Assembly: GCA_036873135.1 (NCBI GenBank)
Contig: JAPTYO010000004.1
Location: forward strand, 41,511,105 to 41,575,104
Direction of reading: 5' to 3'
Source: Clarkia xantiana subsp. parviflora
Lineage: Eukaryota; Streptophyta; Magnoliopsida; Myrtales; Onagraceae
DNA: 64,000 nt
Positions 44,101-55,319 of the stretch are shown here, one piece after another; the first letter of the stretch is position 1, and the number at the start of each line of letters is the position of its first letter. A model generated the notes under the pieces. It had not been told where the DNA came from and did no database searches. It worked only from the letters and a program-made list of their open reading frames with translations. The position numbers were made by a program, and so were the translations under genes.

Positions 44101-44856
44101 TGCAGGTCCCGCTCTCGGTCCCGATCGCGGTCCCGCTCCCGATCCCGCGATCGGTCCCCGAAGAAAAAGAGAACTGATCCAGAGTCATCCGGTGTTCACA
44201 AAGAAAGACGAGTCATCAATGTGATTCATGGAGGATTTGCTGCTGGAGGTGATACCTCATCCGCTCGAGAGGTTTACGCCTCTAGGATTCCTACTGCGGT
44301 GGTACTGGGTAAGAGGTCTCGATCTTGGACCTTGAAAGAAGAGATGGTGATCTCCTTCTCGTCGGAAGACCTCATAGGTGTGGAGACCCCGCACGACGAT
44401 GCCTTAGTAGTAACTCTGGATGTAGACGGGTTCGAGATGAAGAGAATTCTGATTGACGGAGGAAGCTCCTCCGACATTCTATTCATGGACGCGTTGGAAG
44501 CCATGGGGAAGACGAAGAAAGATCTGAAGGAGGCAAACTTCCCGATGGTCGGGTTCTCTGGCTCAACTTCCTACCCGTTGGGAGTAATCACCTTACCAGT
44601 AAAGTTTGGTAACGGGTGGAAGTCAGAAAGGAGGAACGTGGAATTTGTCGTGGTCGATTCTGCTGGGACCTACAACGCAATTATCGGGAGAACAACCATC
44701 AATCCACTAATGGCAGTTGCCTCGACTGTGCACCAGAAGATGAAGTTCCCGACCGACCACGGAGTCGGGGAGGTCAAAGGTGACCAGGTGGCTTCCCGAA
44801 AATGCTATGTTAATGCCACCCGGAGGAGGAGGCGAGAGGCCATGACTGTCCTCTAG
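44101..44856 (+). pseudogene. G3 RS-rich linker and aspartic protease, ends at stop
   Basis: The CRSRSRSR-type run is followed by VINVIHGGFAAGGDTS, then protease with active site LIDGGSSSDIL and NAIIGRTTIN. The frame ends at TAG (44854-44856), where G1 and G2 have CAG (MTVLQTD). The RT N-terminus that should follow is deleted. Confidence 0.88.
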
Positions 44857-44916
44857 ACAGACACAGATCCCAGAGAAGAGTTTGGACGTTCCGTCCCCAT
44901 AAGAGGCCTGAAAGAT

Positions 44917-45717
44917 ATGTTGGGAGAAACCGTGGAAGCCTACATGGATGATATGCTGGTGAAGTCCCGACAAACTGAGGATCACGTGCACAACCTCACC
45001 AGAGCGTTTGGGCGGATAAAGCTCCGTCAAGTTCGCTTGAACCCGACAAAGTACGCCTTTAAAGTCCATTCAGGGAAGTGTTTGGGCTCCAGGATGAACC
45101 AAAGAGGAATCGAAGTAAACCCAGAGAAACTGAGGGCAATCAAGGAAATGCAGTCTCCGATAAACCATCGGAAGATGCACTTCCTGGAAAAGGCTTCTCG
45201 TATGTTGAACTTGGGCTATTACTGGCCCACGATGAGCAAAGAAGCAACGGCGTTGGTCCGATCATGCGACGCGTGCCAGAAGTACGCCCCGAGTATTGTG
45301 GCCCCAGCTGCCAACCTGACGTCCATCAAGAGCACTGGGCCCTTCGCGCAGTGGGGCATCGACTTGGTGGGACCTCTACCACAAGCACAAGGACAATGTA
45401 AGTATTTACTGGTAGTTATCGGTTATTTTTCAAAATGGATAGAAGCGAAGGCATTAGCCAGAATAACGGGGAATCAGATCGTCAAGTTCCTCCAAACCCA
45501 CATCGTGTCCAAATATGGGATTCCTAAGGTGGTGACCAGTGACAATGGCCCACCGTTTAACGGCTCTCAGGAGAAGAAGTATCTGGAAGACCTCGATGGC
45601 AGGGCGATAAAGCATTCTCAGTGGCGAACACTCGAAGAAACACCATGCTTGAAGAAAGTCGCCTTAAGTGGTGCCCGAGAAAGTCACCTTAAGTGGTGCC
45701 CAATAAAGTCGCCTTAG
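44917..45717 (+). pseudogene. G3 chimeric pol relic joined from RT, integrase and integrase end by internal deletions
   Basis: A 266-residue frame made of separated pol parts. It has the RT catalytic area (YMDDMLVKS; relatives have YVDD) to SPINHR, then a jump to MHFLEK from the linker after the second RNase H, then a jump to LNLGYYWP in the integrase finger. The integrase core carries GIDLVGPLP and SDNGPPF. A last jump leads to YLEDLDGR at the very end. Compared with G2, losses are about 0.6 kb before it and about 1.1, 0.3 and 0.55 kb within it. Frame is kept across the internal joins. Both RNase H domains and the E of the integrase triad are gone, so no enzyme activity is expected. Confidence 0.85.
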
Positions 45718-46730
45718 GTGGTGCCCGATGTAAAATCGCCTTAGGTGGTGTATGCCGTTTATCGTTTAATTCGATGTAAACCTATTTTATGCCAATAAAT
45801 AAAGAGGTTGCCTCCAAACAAGAGTTGTCCTTAGATTTATGTTAAGTATAAAAGTCGCCTTCAGTGGTGCACGACGAAAGTCGCCTTCAGTGGTGCACGA
45901 CGAAAGTCGCCTTCAGTGGTGCGCGATGAAAGTCGCCTTCAGTGGTGCGCGATGAAAGTCGCCTTCAGTGGTGCACGACGAAAGTCGCCTTCAGTGGTGC
46001 ACGATGAAAGTCGCCTTCAGTGGTGCACGACGAAAGTCGCCTTCAGTGGTGCGCGACGAAAGTCGCCTTCAGTGGTGCGCGATGAAAGTCGCCTTCAGTG
46101 GTGCACGACGAAAGTCGCCTTCAGTGGTGCACGATGAAAGTCGCCTTCAGTGGTGCACGACGAAAGTCGCCTTCAGGGGTGCACGATGAAAGTCGCCTTC
46201 AGTGGTGCACGATGAAAGTCGCCTTCAGTGGTGCACGACGAAAGTCGCCTTCAGTGGTGCACGATGAAAGTCGCCTTCAGTGGTGCACGACGAAAGTCGC
46301 CTTCAGTGGTGCACGACGAAAGTCGCCTTCAGTGGTGCACGATGAAAGTCGCCTTTAGTGGTGCACGATTCTTAGATTTACTCTAAGTAATATAAAGTTG
46401 TCTTAAGTGATGCCCGAGAAAAGACGCCTTAAGTGGAGCACAATACTTAGGTTTATTCTAAGTATCCGAAAGTCGCCTTCAAGGGTGCACAATATTAAGT
46501 CGCCTTAAGTGGTGCGTGATCTTTAGGTCTATCCTAAGTAACTATTAAATTCGTCTTAAGTGATGCATTCGATGTTAAGTCGCCTTAAGTGGTGCAAGTT
46601 ATTAAATCGTCAGGAGGACGTCTGGGAAATTCGTAAGTATCGGAGTTTCGACTGTCAAGAACTAAGTCGTCTTAAGTGACGCACTCGAGGTTAAGTCGCC
46701 TTAGGTGGTGCAAGTTGTCAAATAGTCGGG
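45650..46730. repeat. G3 tandem-repeat block
   Basis: About twenty 26-bp units (GCCTTCAGTGGTGCACGACG plus AAAGTC) lie at 45850-46370. Irregular GCCTTAAGTGGTGC units flank them on both sides. This is the reverse complement of the G2 array, at the same place between pol and the antisense gene. Confidence 0.92.
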
Positions 46731-46847
46731 AAAGACGAAAGACAACAAAAAGATCGGAACTAAAGGAGTCTAATATTGATAAAGGGCTCGAAGGCCCGAC
46801 GACGACACAAGAGAAGAAAATACAAGGACTCTGAAAGATAAAAACAT

Positions 46848-49534
46848 TCAAGCTTGGTCCTTGTCAGCAGCAGCAGAGGGGTCCGCAGGATTGGCCTCGG
46901 GAGGATTGGCTATCGGGGCGTCTGCACTTGGAAGCTCGGAGGCATCCTCGACAACTGCCGGAGTACTCCCCCCATCACTCTCCTCGGAAAGAGCGAAGTA
47001 TTTCTTCGCAAAGGGAGCGAGGGAAGGAGACTTGTCGAAATTGATGGCGTCCCCGTACTCCAGGTGGAGCTCCTCAACGGCGTTGAAGAGAGTGTTCTCC
47101 ACCTCCGCGCTGAAGAACTTCAGGGCGTCAGCCTGGAAGCCCTCCGACTTCCGATAGTCCTCCCGACCCTTGGCCTCCGCTTCGGCCAGCCGTGCCGGGA
47201 ACCCCGCGATCAGCTCCTCCCGAGCCTTCTTTTCGAGGACCAGCTGGTCCTCGGCGGCCTTCTTCTCCTGGGTCAGCCGATCCACGACTGCCCCCCGTTC
47301 CTGCCGCTCCTGCCTCAAGAGCCCCTCGAAGTCCGCGATCTGCTGCTGAAGGCCCCGAATCTTCTCATTAAGGGCAGCCAGCTCTTTGGCCAGCTTCCCC
47401 CGCGAAGACTGGGAGGCCTTGAGATCCGCCTGAAGCTGCTCGCGGACTCCTCGGTCTCGCTCCCGGGCCTCATCATAGGCAATGACATACCCGATGAGGC
47501 GGTTGTAATCCCCGAGCTCCTGCAGTCAAAAGGAAAAAGTGTTAGATGGACGAAAGACTCGATTTATTGATCAATAAGGAAAAAGTGAAGTTTCACCTCG
47601 ATGCGGCGCACAGCCATATCCCTGACGTCCCGCTCCATATGCGTCCGATTGAGGTGAATCGGATGTCGCATAGAAGGCAGGATGGAACCCGCCAGAAGAT
47701 GCAGGGCCAGCTCTTGGTCATGTTCCCCTTGTGTGAGCGGGACTCCCTGAAGCGTCTGGATCGGAGCCCAGGGGGCATCGGCCTGCGAAGGGTTGAAGGG
47801 CCTATAGAAGTCCCTGTCGAGAGCCATGGGAGAGATGGGACGGGGAAGAGAAGGGCCAATCTCCGTCTCAGCCCGGACAGGAGAGGGAGAAAAGTCATGG
47901 ATGGGAGAGAGCTCCCGCTGCTGTGGAGAAGACGAGGGAAGCGGCCCCTGAGGGGTTGGTTTCAAGGGGGATTGCCCCGCCTTCCGACGCTGCTGAGGGG
48001 GATCAACCCCGCCGGTCTCCTCGGAGGAGTCCAGGGTCTCCACCTGGCGAAACTGTTCACCAGATGGTGCCTTCTCTCCAGCTGAGGGAGGCACCCCCGC
48101 TGAAGGTGGTGCATCTGTAGAAGCTGCAGCACCCGAGGAAGCTCCCTAGCGACCTGCACCTGGAGGATGAAGAGCTTCAGATAGGTAGTCAGGAAGTTCA
48201 TCGGGATTCTTACACCAAACGATACGTCGGGAGACGTATTGATCCTTCCCGCGGAAGTGATAGTAGCCTGCCTTCAAGACCCGGGGAGTTTCACCTCGAA
48301 GGATCCTCTTGACATCAGCAATTCGGCCCTCCTTGGTCGAGGAAATCAAGTCCGACGGAACCATCCTTTTATATGATTTTATAGCAAGTCGGAGTTGTTT
48401 ACCTTCTTCAGCATTCTGGACCTCGAAGAGTTGGTCCAGGTCCACCCACGGTCGCTTGGGTTGCTCCGTTGAAGGAGACCCCGACCTGGCAGCAGCAGCC
48501 TTCTTGGCAGACTTCCTCTTCCGCGAGGGGCGGACAGCATCGGTCTCCCCCTGCTTAAGGAAGAAATCGGTCAGCACAGACACCTTCTTGGCTGCAAACA
48601 ATAAACGAAGAAAAAGTTAGAAATTTTACCCAAGGGACCATGCTAGAAGGGCCGTCGAAGAGCTGCCCCCCAGAGACGATACTGAGGAGTCGGACCCCAG
48701 TATGCACCAGGTCCCGCTCCACCAGAGAGTTAGCATTGAGAGGAGTGTAGGACTCCCCCCAACGATAAAGCTGGATCAATTGAAGGGTCTCGAAGTCCTC
48801 ATCAGCATAGGAGTGGAAAGCAGGCGGAGGGTCTGCTGCCACCTCCCACCGAGGCCAAGGGATAGAAGAATGTTGGATGAAGAAGTAGCTCCTCTTCCAG
48901 CTACTGTTATCAGACCCCGTATCAATCAAGAGTCCCCGACCCTTGACCACCTTCCAGGTGTCACTGGTCCAACCGTGCCGGGCAAGCTGCTGCTTACTCC
49001 ATTTGGGCATCCGAGGGTAGAAGGCGCAAACCCCCGCCTCGTTGCATTTTAGCCCGTAAAAAGTCCTGAAGAGTTGGAGGCTGTAGACCCACTTCTGTCG
49101 GAGACAGAGGACTTGAAAGGCGTTCCAGATGCGGATGGCATGAGGAGAGAAGGTAGTGGGGTGTGTTTGGTAATGTTGGCACAGCTCGACCAGGTTACCA
49201 CAGAAGGGGAACCTGATCCCCGCTGATATTTGTCCCGTAGAGACAAATACCTCCCCTTTCTGGGGACGAGTAACCTCAGGGTCACTCGAGGGACGATGTC
49301 GATCGTACGGGAAGCGAGGTTCCCAGGTGAGGGTGATGCAACCCTCTCGGAGAGCTGCATCGAAAGCAGTGGTGGAAATTTCATTCGGAGCATACAAATT
49401 TAAAAGGTTTTCTCCCCTCGGAGCTGGAACCGCTGTCTGAAAAGCAACCAGGGCAAGAAAATATAGTGGGATTCTGGAAGAAATTAAAAAGGAAAAGACG
49501 AACAAGCAACGGAGAGTGTTTCCTTACCAGACAT
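46848..49534 (-). pseudogene. Antisense extra gene of G3, broken
   Basis: Exons, by analogy with G1, are 49534-49528 (ATGTCTG), 49436-48630, 48586-47597 and 47519-46848. Introns have GT-AG ends in the same places and phases as G1 (GTAAGG to TTTCAG; GTAAAA to GCCAAG; GTGAAA to CTGCAG). Exon 2 is two bases short near 49395, which shifts the frame after KPFKF. Exon 3 has a TAG at about 48146. Otherwise the transposon-type domain (GEVFVSTGQISAGIRF, FSPHAIRIWNAFQ), the proline-rich middle and the coiled coil (KKAAEDQLVLEKKAREEL) match G1, ending DKDQA. A TATA box lies near 49700. It shows that the exon structure predates the G1-G3 split. Confidence 0.75.
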
Positions 49535-50081
49535 AGTGGAGTAGAGGTTGAAAGAGATGAACGAAGTGTCGCCGGAAAGATGATCGGAGAAGATTCCAAG
49601 GATCTTCGAAAGCACAGAGCTGGGAATTGCAGAAGAATCGCAGAGAGCTTTTGAGAATTCGAAAACGGTAAAAGTTAAATTGTGACTGTGGCTAGGGTTT
49701 TATAGTCGAAGAAGACAGTTGAAAGGACACTTCGATCCGAATCGTCAAATTCGAAAGGTCTTAATCTGGACCGTTGAGATGAAACGTGCAGAAGGACAAC
49801 GGGCGTAATGATGAAACGGCCTGAAAAGCACTTTTTAGAAAAGGACAGGCGCGAAAAATTAGGCACGTGGGTCGGAAACGTCACTCCATTATCTGCTGCA
49901 TTTAATGCACTAGAAAACCGAAGAGACCCTTGGGATATAGCAGTTATCTACAAAAATCTGAGGAAACGTGGAGGAGAAGATTAAGTAACTGAACCAAGGA
50001 ACAGATCCCCGACTCTAGCCTTGGAAAATCGGGAGCTAGAAGACACGACGAACTAAAAGTCCCTCATGTCTTGGGGGCAAA
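49535..50081 (-). promoter_or_regulatory. Promoter region of the G3 antisense gene and polypurine tract
   Basis: No gene. The minus-strand TATAAAAC is at about 49697-49704. CTTGGGGGCAAA at 50070-50081 is the plus-strand polypurine tract before the 3' LTR. Confidence 0.55.
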
Positions 50082-50773
50082 TGATGGGTCCGACCATAGC
50101 CGTCAGGCCCTTTAAACGGCGAGGAAACGGTAAACAGGCCCACCAGGCCCAGAGTAAGGGTCAAGATGACCTAGGAGAAGGGTCCCGATGAAGGGAGTCC
50201 CGACGAAGCAGGGTCCCGACAGAGTCGGTCCCGATAGTGGAGCTAGAAGCTCCCGACGAGAAGCCTTTAAGTAGGCCCCGATGATGAATCCCTGAGAATG
50301 ATTGGCCCTGTCACGAAGACGAGGGGCCCCGAGCGGTGACACAACGAGATAACTCTGGAGTCCCCGACGGGAGTCGGGACCCGTTACCAGAGGATAAAGC
50401 CAAGATATGCGGGGCGTGGCCGAGATATACGGAACGTGGTTAAGATACACGGATCGTGGCCGAGATACGCGGGGCATGGCTAAGATACGCGAGATCGTGT
50501 ACGAGATAAGCGGGATACGGGCTAACCACCCCTAACGGTTCGCCAGGTACCTGAGGCACCTCTTTGCCTATAAAAAGGCAGGAGGTCACCTCAGATCACT
50601 TACGAAAAAATTCAATACTTTTGATATCTGTTGCTTGCCAGTCAGACGAGGTACTCATTTAAGCACCGGAAAGGGATTCTGGGTCACCGCCCGGTCTATC
50701 CCCTCTTGCAGGATTGCGTGGAGCGAAGGAGCTAGGATTGCCGTCAAGATCCGTGCCGGAGTTCCACCGTGAT
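50082..50773 (+). repeat. G3 3' LTR, terminal six bases missing
   Basis: It starts TGATGGGTCC like the 5' LTR but ends CCACCGTGAT rather than GTGATCCAACA. About four other substitutions separate the two LTRs. Confidence 0.92.
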
Positions 50774-50793
50774 ATGTGCCGGAGTTCCACCGT
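50774..50793 (+). other. Extra copy of the LTR end at the G3 right junction
   Basis: The sequence ATGTGCCGGAGTTCCACCGT repeats the bases found about 26 bp earlier at the LTR end (GTGCCGGAGTTCCACCGTGA). It joins directly to the T2 repeat at GACAGTTACAG. Confidence 0.85.
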
Positions 50794-51021
50794 GACAGTT
50801 ACAGTCTGCTCTCGTGAGTCACCATTCAAGGATGAGTAGGACTGTTACAATCAGTTTCTATGAGTCAATTTCACGGGACGGTTACAGTCTACTCTCGTGA
50901 GTCACCATTCATTGATGAGTAGGACTGTTACAGTCAGTTCCTACAAGTCACACACCGACAATCAGGATATGAAGTTTCCATCTTTCTGAGAATCACCCCC
51001 GACGAACGAAGCCTTAGTATT
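50794..51021 (+). repeat. 228-bp duplicate of the sequence left of G3
   Basis: It matches 41628-41855 with one substitution seen (TTTCTATGAG against TTTATATGAG). The left copy abuts the 5' LTR at AGTATT. The right copy runs on from AGTATT into CAGCCTTCGC, so the right side holds the original continuation. Confidence 0.92.
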
Positions 51022-51346
51022 CAGCCTTCGCAAGTCACGCCACTAGATGCACTTCTCCGACGGACGCCACTAGACGCTCTTCTCCGACATACGCCACTTG
51101 AGGCTTTTCAATTAGCGCACGCTACTAGAGGCTTTTCGTTACAGCACGCCACTGGAGACTTTTCATTACCGCACACCACTGGAGGCTTTTATTTACCGCA
51201 GCGCCGCTGGAGGCTCTACATTCTGCACTACCAATGGAAGTTTTCTTTAGCACCGCCCGTCAATAAAGCCAAAATTAGTGTTTTCTCATCTTTGGACAAA
51301 CCCCCTCAAACTCATTCTACAGGAGTCCGTCCAAAGAGGGGCAAGA
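51022..51346 (+). other. T2 30-bp repeats and polypurine tract
   Basis: About seven units of 28-32 bp with CGCCACT(A/G)GAGGCTTTTC cores run to 51240. Non-coding sequence follows, then the tract CCAAAGAGGGGCAAGA before the LTR. No gene. Confidence 0.8.
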
Positions 51347-52269
51347 TGTAAACACCTAATTTTGGTACGCGCAACACGTATATAACACGTTAAAAAATGT
51401 TATGAGTAACACGTTTAAAAAAGGATGTATCTGGATATGGAAGGTCACGGGGTTGCTAAAAATATGTTTAACTTAAATTATGATAGTATATATACATTAA
51501 ATATCATGTAATATTCAGAAAATTTATAATATATATTTATGGCAATATTCATAAATATATATATATATATATAATTTTCGGAATAATTAATGTGTATTTT
51601 TAGGTAAATGTAATTTCCTAATATTGGGACCTAATTTAGCTATAAATATGATCTTTTACATGTAAAAAAAGGCACACAACAAAAATTCAAAAAAATACAG
51701 ATGGAAGGAAAAACAAATTGTTTTGAATAAAATATTATTATTTCTATATTAAATCCACTTCTTCCTTGTTTAAGTCAAAAGGTTTCCATCTCTGTACCTC
51801 CGTTACCCGCCTTGGTCACAAGCTCGCCGGAGTGCCCGTTTTCAGCCGTATTGATTCAGTTCCGAACACCAGAGCTTCCATCTATCATCGTCCATCCATC
51901 CTTCTACTTAATCGAATCGTTGAACCATCTTCGAGAAACTTGTTGCACCGCCTCACGCAGCCCAGGTTTGGTCTCCATCATTCGTCTCCTCCGACGTTCA
52001 TTGGCCACACCTAGTCATCTCCCACATAGTCCGTCTCGCTATCCGTTAATCACCATCCTACTGTGGTCTGTATCCACTGACTGCACCGATCAACTCCGGC
52101 CGCTCCCGACCTTCGCCTTCATCTATCTCCAGACACTGCCGCTGTTTGTCTGCAGCTCGTCGGCATTAGACTGATCCCGACCTCACTGCTACCTAGTTGG
52201 CGTCCATCTTCATCAGCCATCCAGACCTAGTCGCACTCCGTTACTTCCCCGGCGACCACGCCTAGCTAA

Positions 52270-52704
<435 letters not shown>

Positions 52705-53439
52705 CTGTCTCCAGCTGCACCTCCTCACACCTGACTAAATCCGACCAGCATCCATCGACGACCTTGATTAGTCGACCCCGACTGCAACCCTCCTGGTTCG
52801 AGCTTTGTCCCGACTCCTCCCTTCTAGTCCTCCCCGATACCAACTTTGTAGGTTCGTCTCAGTAACATTGGTTGTGTTAATATATATACTCTTTTATTCT
52901 TTTATTATATTATAAATGATATCTCGCAGTAATATGTATAAGTTGGGATAGTTGATGTTTTAACCATGATTAGATGATCTATTTAGTGTTGTTAGGTAAT
53001 TTACTAAGTGATTGTGAATTTACTAAAATTTGATAACTTCAAATTGATGCAGTCTAATAAATCTGATATTGAGTTCATATGTTTATTAAAAGATAAAATG
53101 GCAAAATAAGTGAATAGAGTACGGAAAGGGCGAATTTAATTCCATGTGTGTTAAATCCGTAATAGAACCCCCCGAACACGAATTTGTGATCGTAAACCAA
53201 TTTGAAACCTAGGGGCACGTTTGATTGCCGGTATTGCGATATCCTAATACCGGTATTAGCTAATACCGTGTTTGTGTCAACTTGGTATTGGTATTAGCTA
53301 ATACTTGGTATTAGCTAATACTCAATTATAGAAGGAATTTGGTATTAATTAATACCATCTAAAAGTAAAGCATTAGCTAATACCAATCTCCTAATTACCA
53401 ATTTACCCTTGCAATATATGGCAAACTCTCACTGTTTAC

Positions 53440-53835
53440 ATCTTAGCTTCGGGCCGGACCCCGTTTACATCGAAACTTCGGACACGGGTCGGGCCGAGTC
53501 ATGTTCGGGCTGGGCGGGCCAGGCTGGGCGGTTCGGGCCGGGCTGGGCAATTCGGGCTGTTCGGGTCGGGCTGGGCAGTTCGGGCCGGGTTGGGTGGTTC
53601 GGGTTGGGCTGGTCAGTTCGGGCCGGGCTGGGTGATTCGGGCTGGGCTGGTCAGTTCGGGCCGGGTTGTGTGATTCGGGCTGGGCTGGGTGGTTCGGGCC
53701 AGGCAGGTCAATTCGGGTCGGGCTGTGCGGTTCGGGCCGGGCTGAGCAATTCGGGCTGTTCGGGTCGGGTTGCTTTATGTTGCTTTGGTTAGTTCGGGCT
53801 AGGCCCGGCTAGAACGGGCCGGGTCGGGCTAATCA
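53440..53835. repeat. GC-rich degenerate tandem repeats
   Basis: About twelve units of roughly 25-35 bp are built on GGTTCGGGCCGGGCTGGGC. They stand in AT-rich surroundings. The open frame through them (Gly/Trp/Arg-rich) is a by-product. They could be a separate insertion, but I cannot find its ends. Confidence 0.7.
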
Positions 53836-54028
53836 CTTTTTTCAATTGTTTTGTACTATTTTCTTTATATATATATATATATACATATTTATACATTAGC
53901 AAAAATAGTTTTTACTATTTATAGATAAATTTGATTTTTTTTTTTATGAAAAATATTATTTTAAATAATTGAAGTTACTTTTTTTTGTTAAATTTTATCT
54001 TTGTTAAATTAATCATATGTAAAATATA

Positions 54029-54976
54029 GGCTTAAGAACCTATGAAAGGTCTGAACTATCACCCATGTTAACGGGAGAGGTCTGAAATTTAAAAAGTTAA
54101 TAACAGAGGTCTGAAATTTCTGTTTTGTTGATAACAGCGGTCTCCGTTAGTTTTTTCCGTTAAAACTAACGGAAGTTGGTCACATGCTTGGCATGTGACC
54201 GGAAATTAAATAAAATTCCAAAAATGCCCTTCTATCAAGTGTGCCCCTCACATGCATGGAGTGAAAAGACCAAAATGCCCTTGAAGCCACCACGGTACTC
54301 CGGCGACCACCAATCGTACTCCGGCGACCACCACCGTACTCCGGCGACCACCACCGTACTCCGGCGACCACCACCAAGGCTCCGATTGGGCCAAAATCGG
54401 AGCCACCGGCCCCGATTGGGCTCCGATCGGAGCCACCGGCCCCGATTGAGCTCCGATCGGAGCCACCGGCCCCGATTGGACTCCGATCGAGGCCAAAAAA
54501 GCTCCGATTGGAGCTTTTTTGGCTCCGATCGGAGCTTTTTTGGCCCCGATCGGAGCTTTTTGGCCCCGATCGGAGCTCTTTTGGCCCCGATCGGAGCTTT
54601 TTTGCCGATGTGGTGGCCGGAGTCGGGTCGCCGGAGCCGAGGTGGTGGTCGTCGGAGTCGAGGTGGTGGTCGCCGGAGTCGGGTGGTGGTGGTGGCCGGA
54701 GTCGGGTGGTGGTGGCCGGAGTTGGGTGGTTTTAATTTGACTTTAGGGGTAAAATTGTCATTTCACATTTCCTTAAATAAGATATTAAATAAAACAAAAT
54801 ATTATAGGGGCAAAAATGTCATTTCACACAATTCTGTTAAATTTAACCCTAAAAATGGACGGAAAACCTCAAATCAACAAAATTGAAATTTCAGACCTCT
54901 GTTATTAACTTTTTAAATTTCAGACCTCTCCCGTTAACATGGGTGATAGTTCAGACCTTTCATAGGTTCTTAACCC
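54029..54976. mobile_element. Mutator-type MITE with foldback GC core
   Basis: 948 bp. The 9-bp target duplication TAAAATATA is at 54020-54028 and 54977-54985. Terminal inverted repeats of about 90 bp begin GG(C/G)TTAAGAACCTATGAAAG. Inside them are a second inverted pair (GACCACCACCGTACTCCGGC against GGTGGTGGTCGCCGGAGTCG) and a centre of repeated GGCCCCGATCGGAGC palindromes. No protein is recognised; the 236-codon open frame at 54176-54886 follows the repeats. Confidence 0.85.
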
Positions 54977-55319
54977 TAAAATATATCTTCATTGAAAATG
55001 CAAGTAAGGGTATTTAGGTCTTTTAGTCATTATATTAGAATATCCTAATACAAAGTTCATTCAAACATTATATTAGGATATCCTAATACATGGCTCAATC
55101 AAACATTGTATTAGCTAAGCATGTATTAGCTAAGCATGTATTAGCTAATACCGGTATTAGGATATCGCAATACCGGCAATCAAACGTGCCCTAGGTGTTT
55201 AATTTGTTATTCTCAATGTAATTTAGGATTCTAGTTAGCCTTAATTAACTAGTGATGACTCTTTCAAAATTGCACGTTTTCCAAAACGTAATCGCCTTAG
55301 GTTAGATTTAGGTCTGACA

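Larger units (their letters stand above)
41856..50793 (+). mobile_element. G3: Tat-lineage Gypsy element, plus strand, deletion-ridden, abnormal right end
   Basis: It has a 5' LTR 41856-42553, primer site 42554-42572, damaged gag-pol, tandem repeats, a broken antisense gene on the minus strand, polypurine tract and a 3' LTR 50082-50773 lacking its last six bases. A 20-bp copy of the LTR end (50774-50793) follows. In place of a 5-bp target duplication, 228 bp of T2 repeat flank both sides. G2 and G3 share family-specific LTRs and coding sequence in opposite orientation. The LTRs differ at about four positions. Confidence 0.9.
53213..55191. mobile_element. Terminal-inverted-repeat element, possibly PIF/Harbinger-like
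   Basis: Ends are inverted repeats of about 54 bp (GGGCACGTTTGATTGCCGGT, then ATTGCGATATCCTAATACCG on the left; the complement on the right). Flanks are TAG on each side (53210-53212, 55192-55194), suggesting a 3-bp target duplication, though Harbinger elements usually have TWA. It encodes no transposase. Half its length is a second element (54029-54976) and a GC-rich repeat block. The equivalent site in the 5' LTR is empty. Confidence 0.75.

Noticed and set aside
41856..51021. 228-bp repeats as an ordinary target site duplication
   Set aside because: Gypsy integrases make about 5 bp; the length and the damaged LTR end call for another mechanism.
53409..53792. Gly/Trp/Arg-rich open frame
   Set aside because: It is read from GC-rich tandem repeats inside a transposable element.
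54176..54886. 236-codon open frame rich in Pro/Arg/Ser
   Set aside because: It spans the repeats and both inverted arms of a MITE; the composition is repeat-driven.
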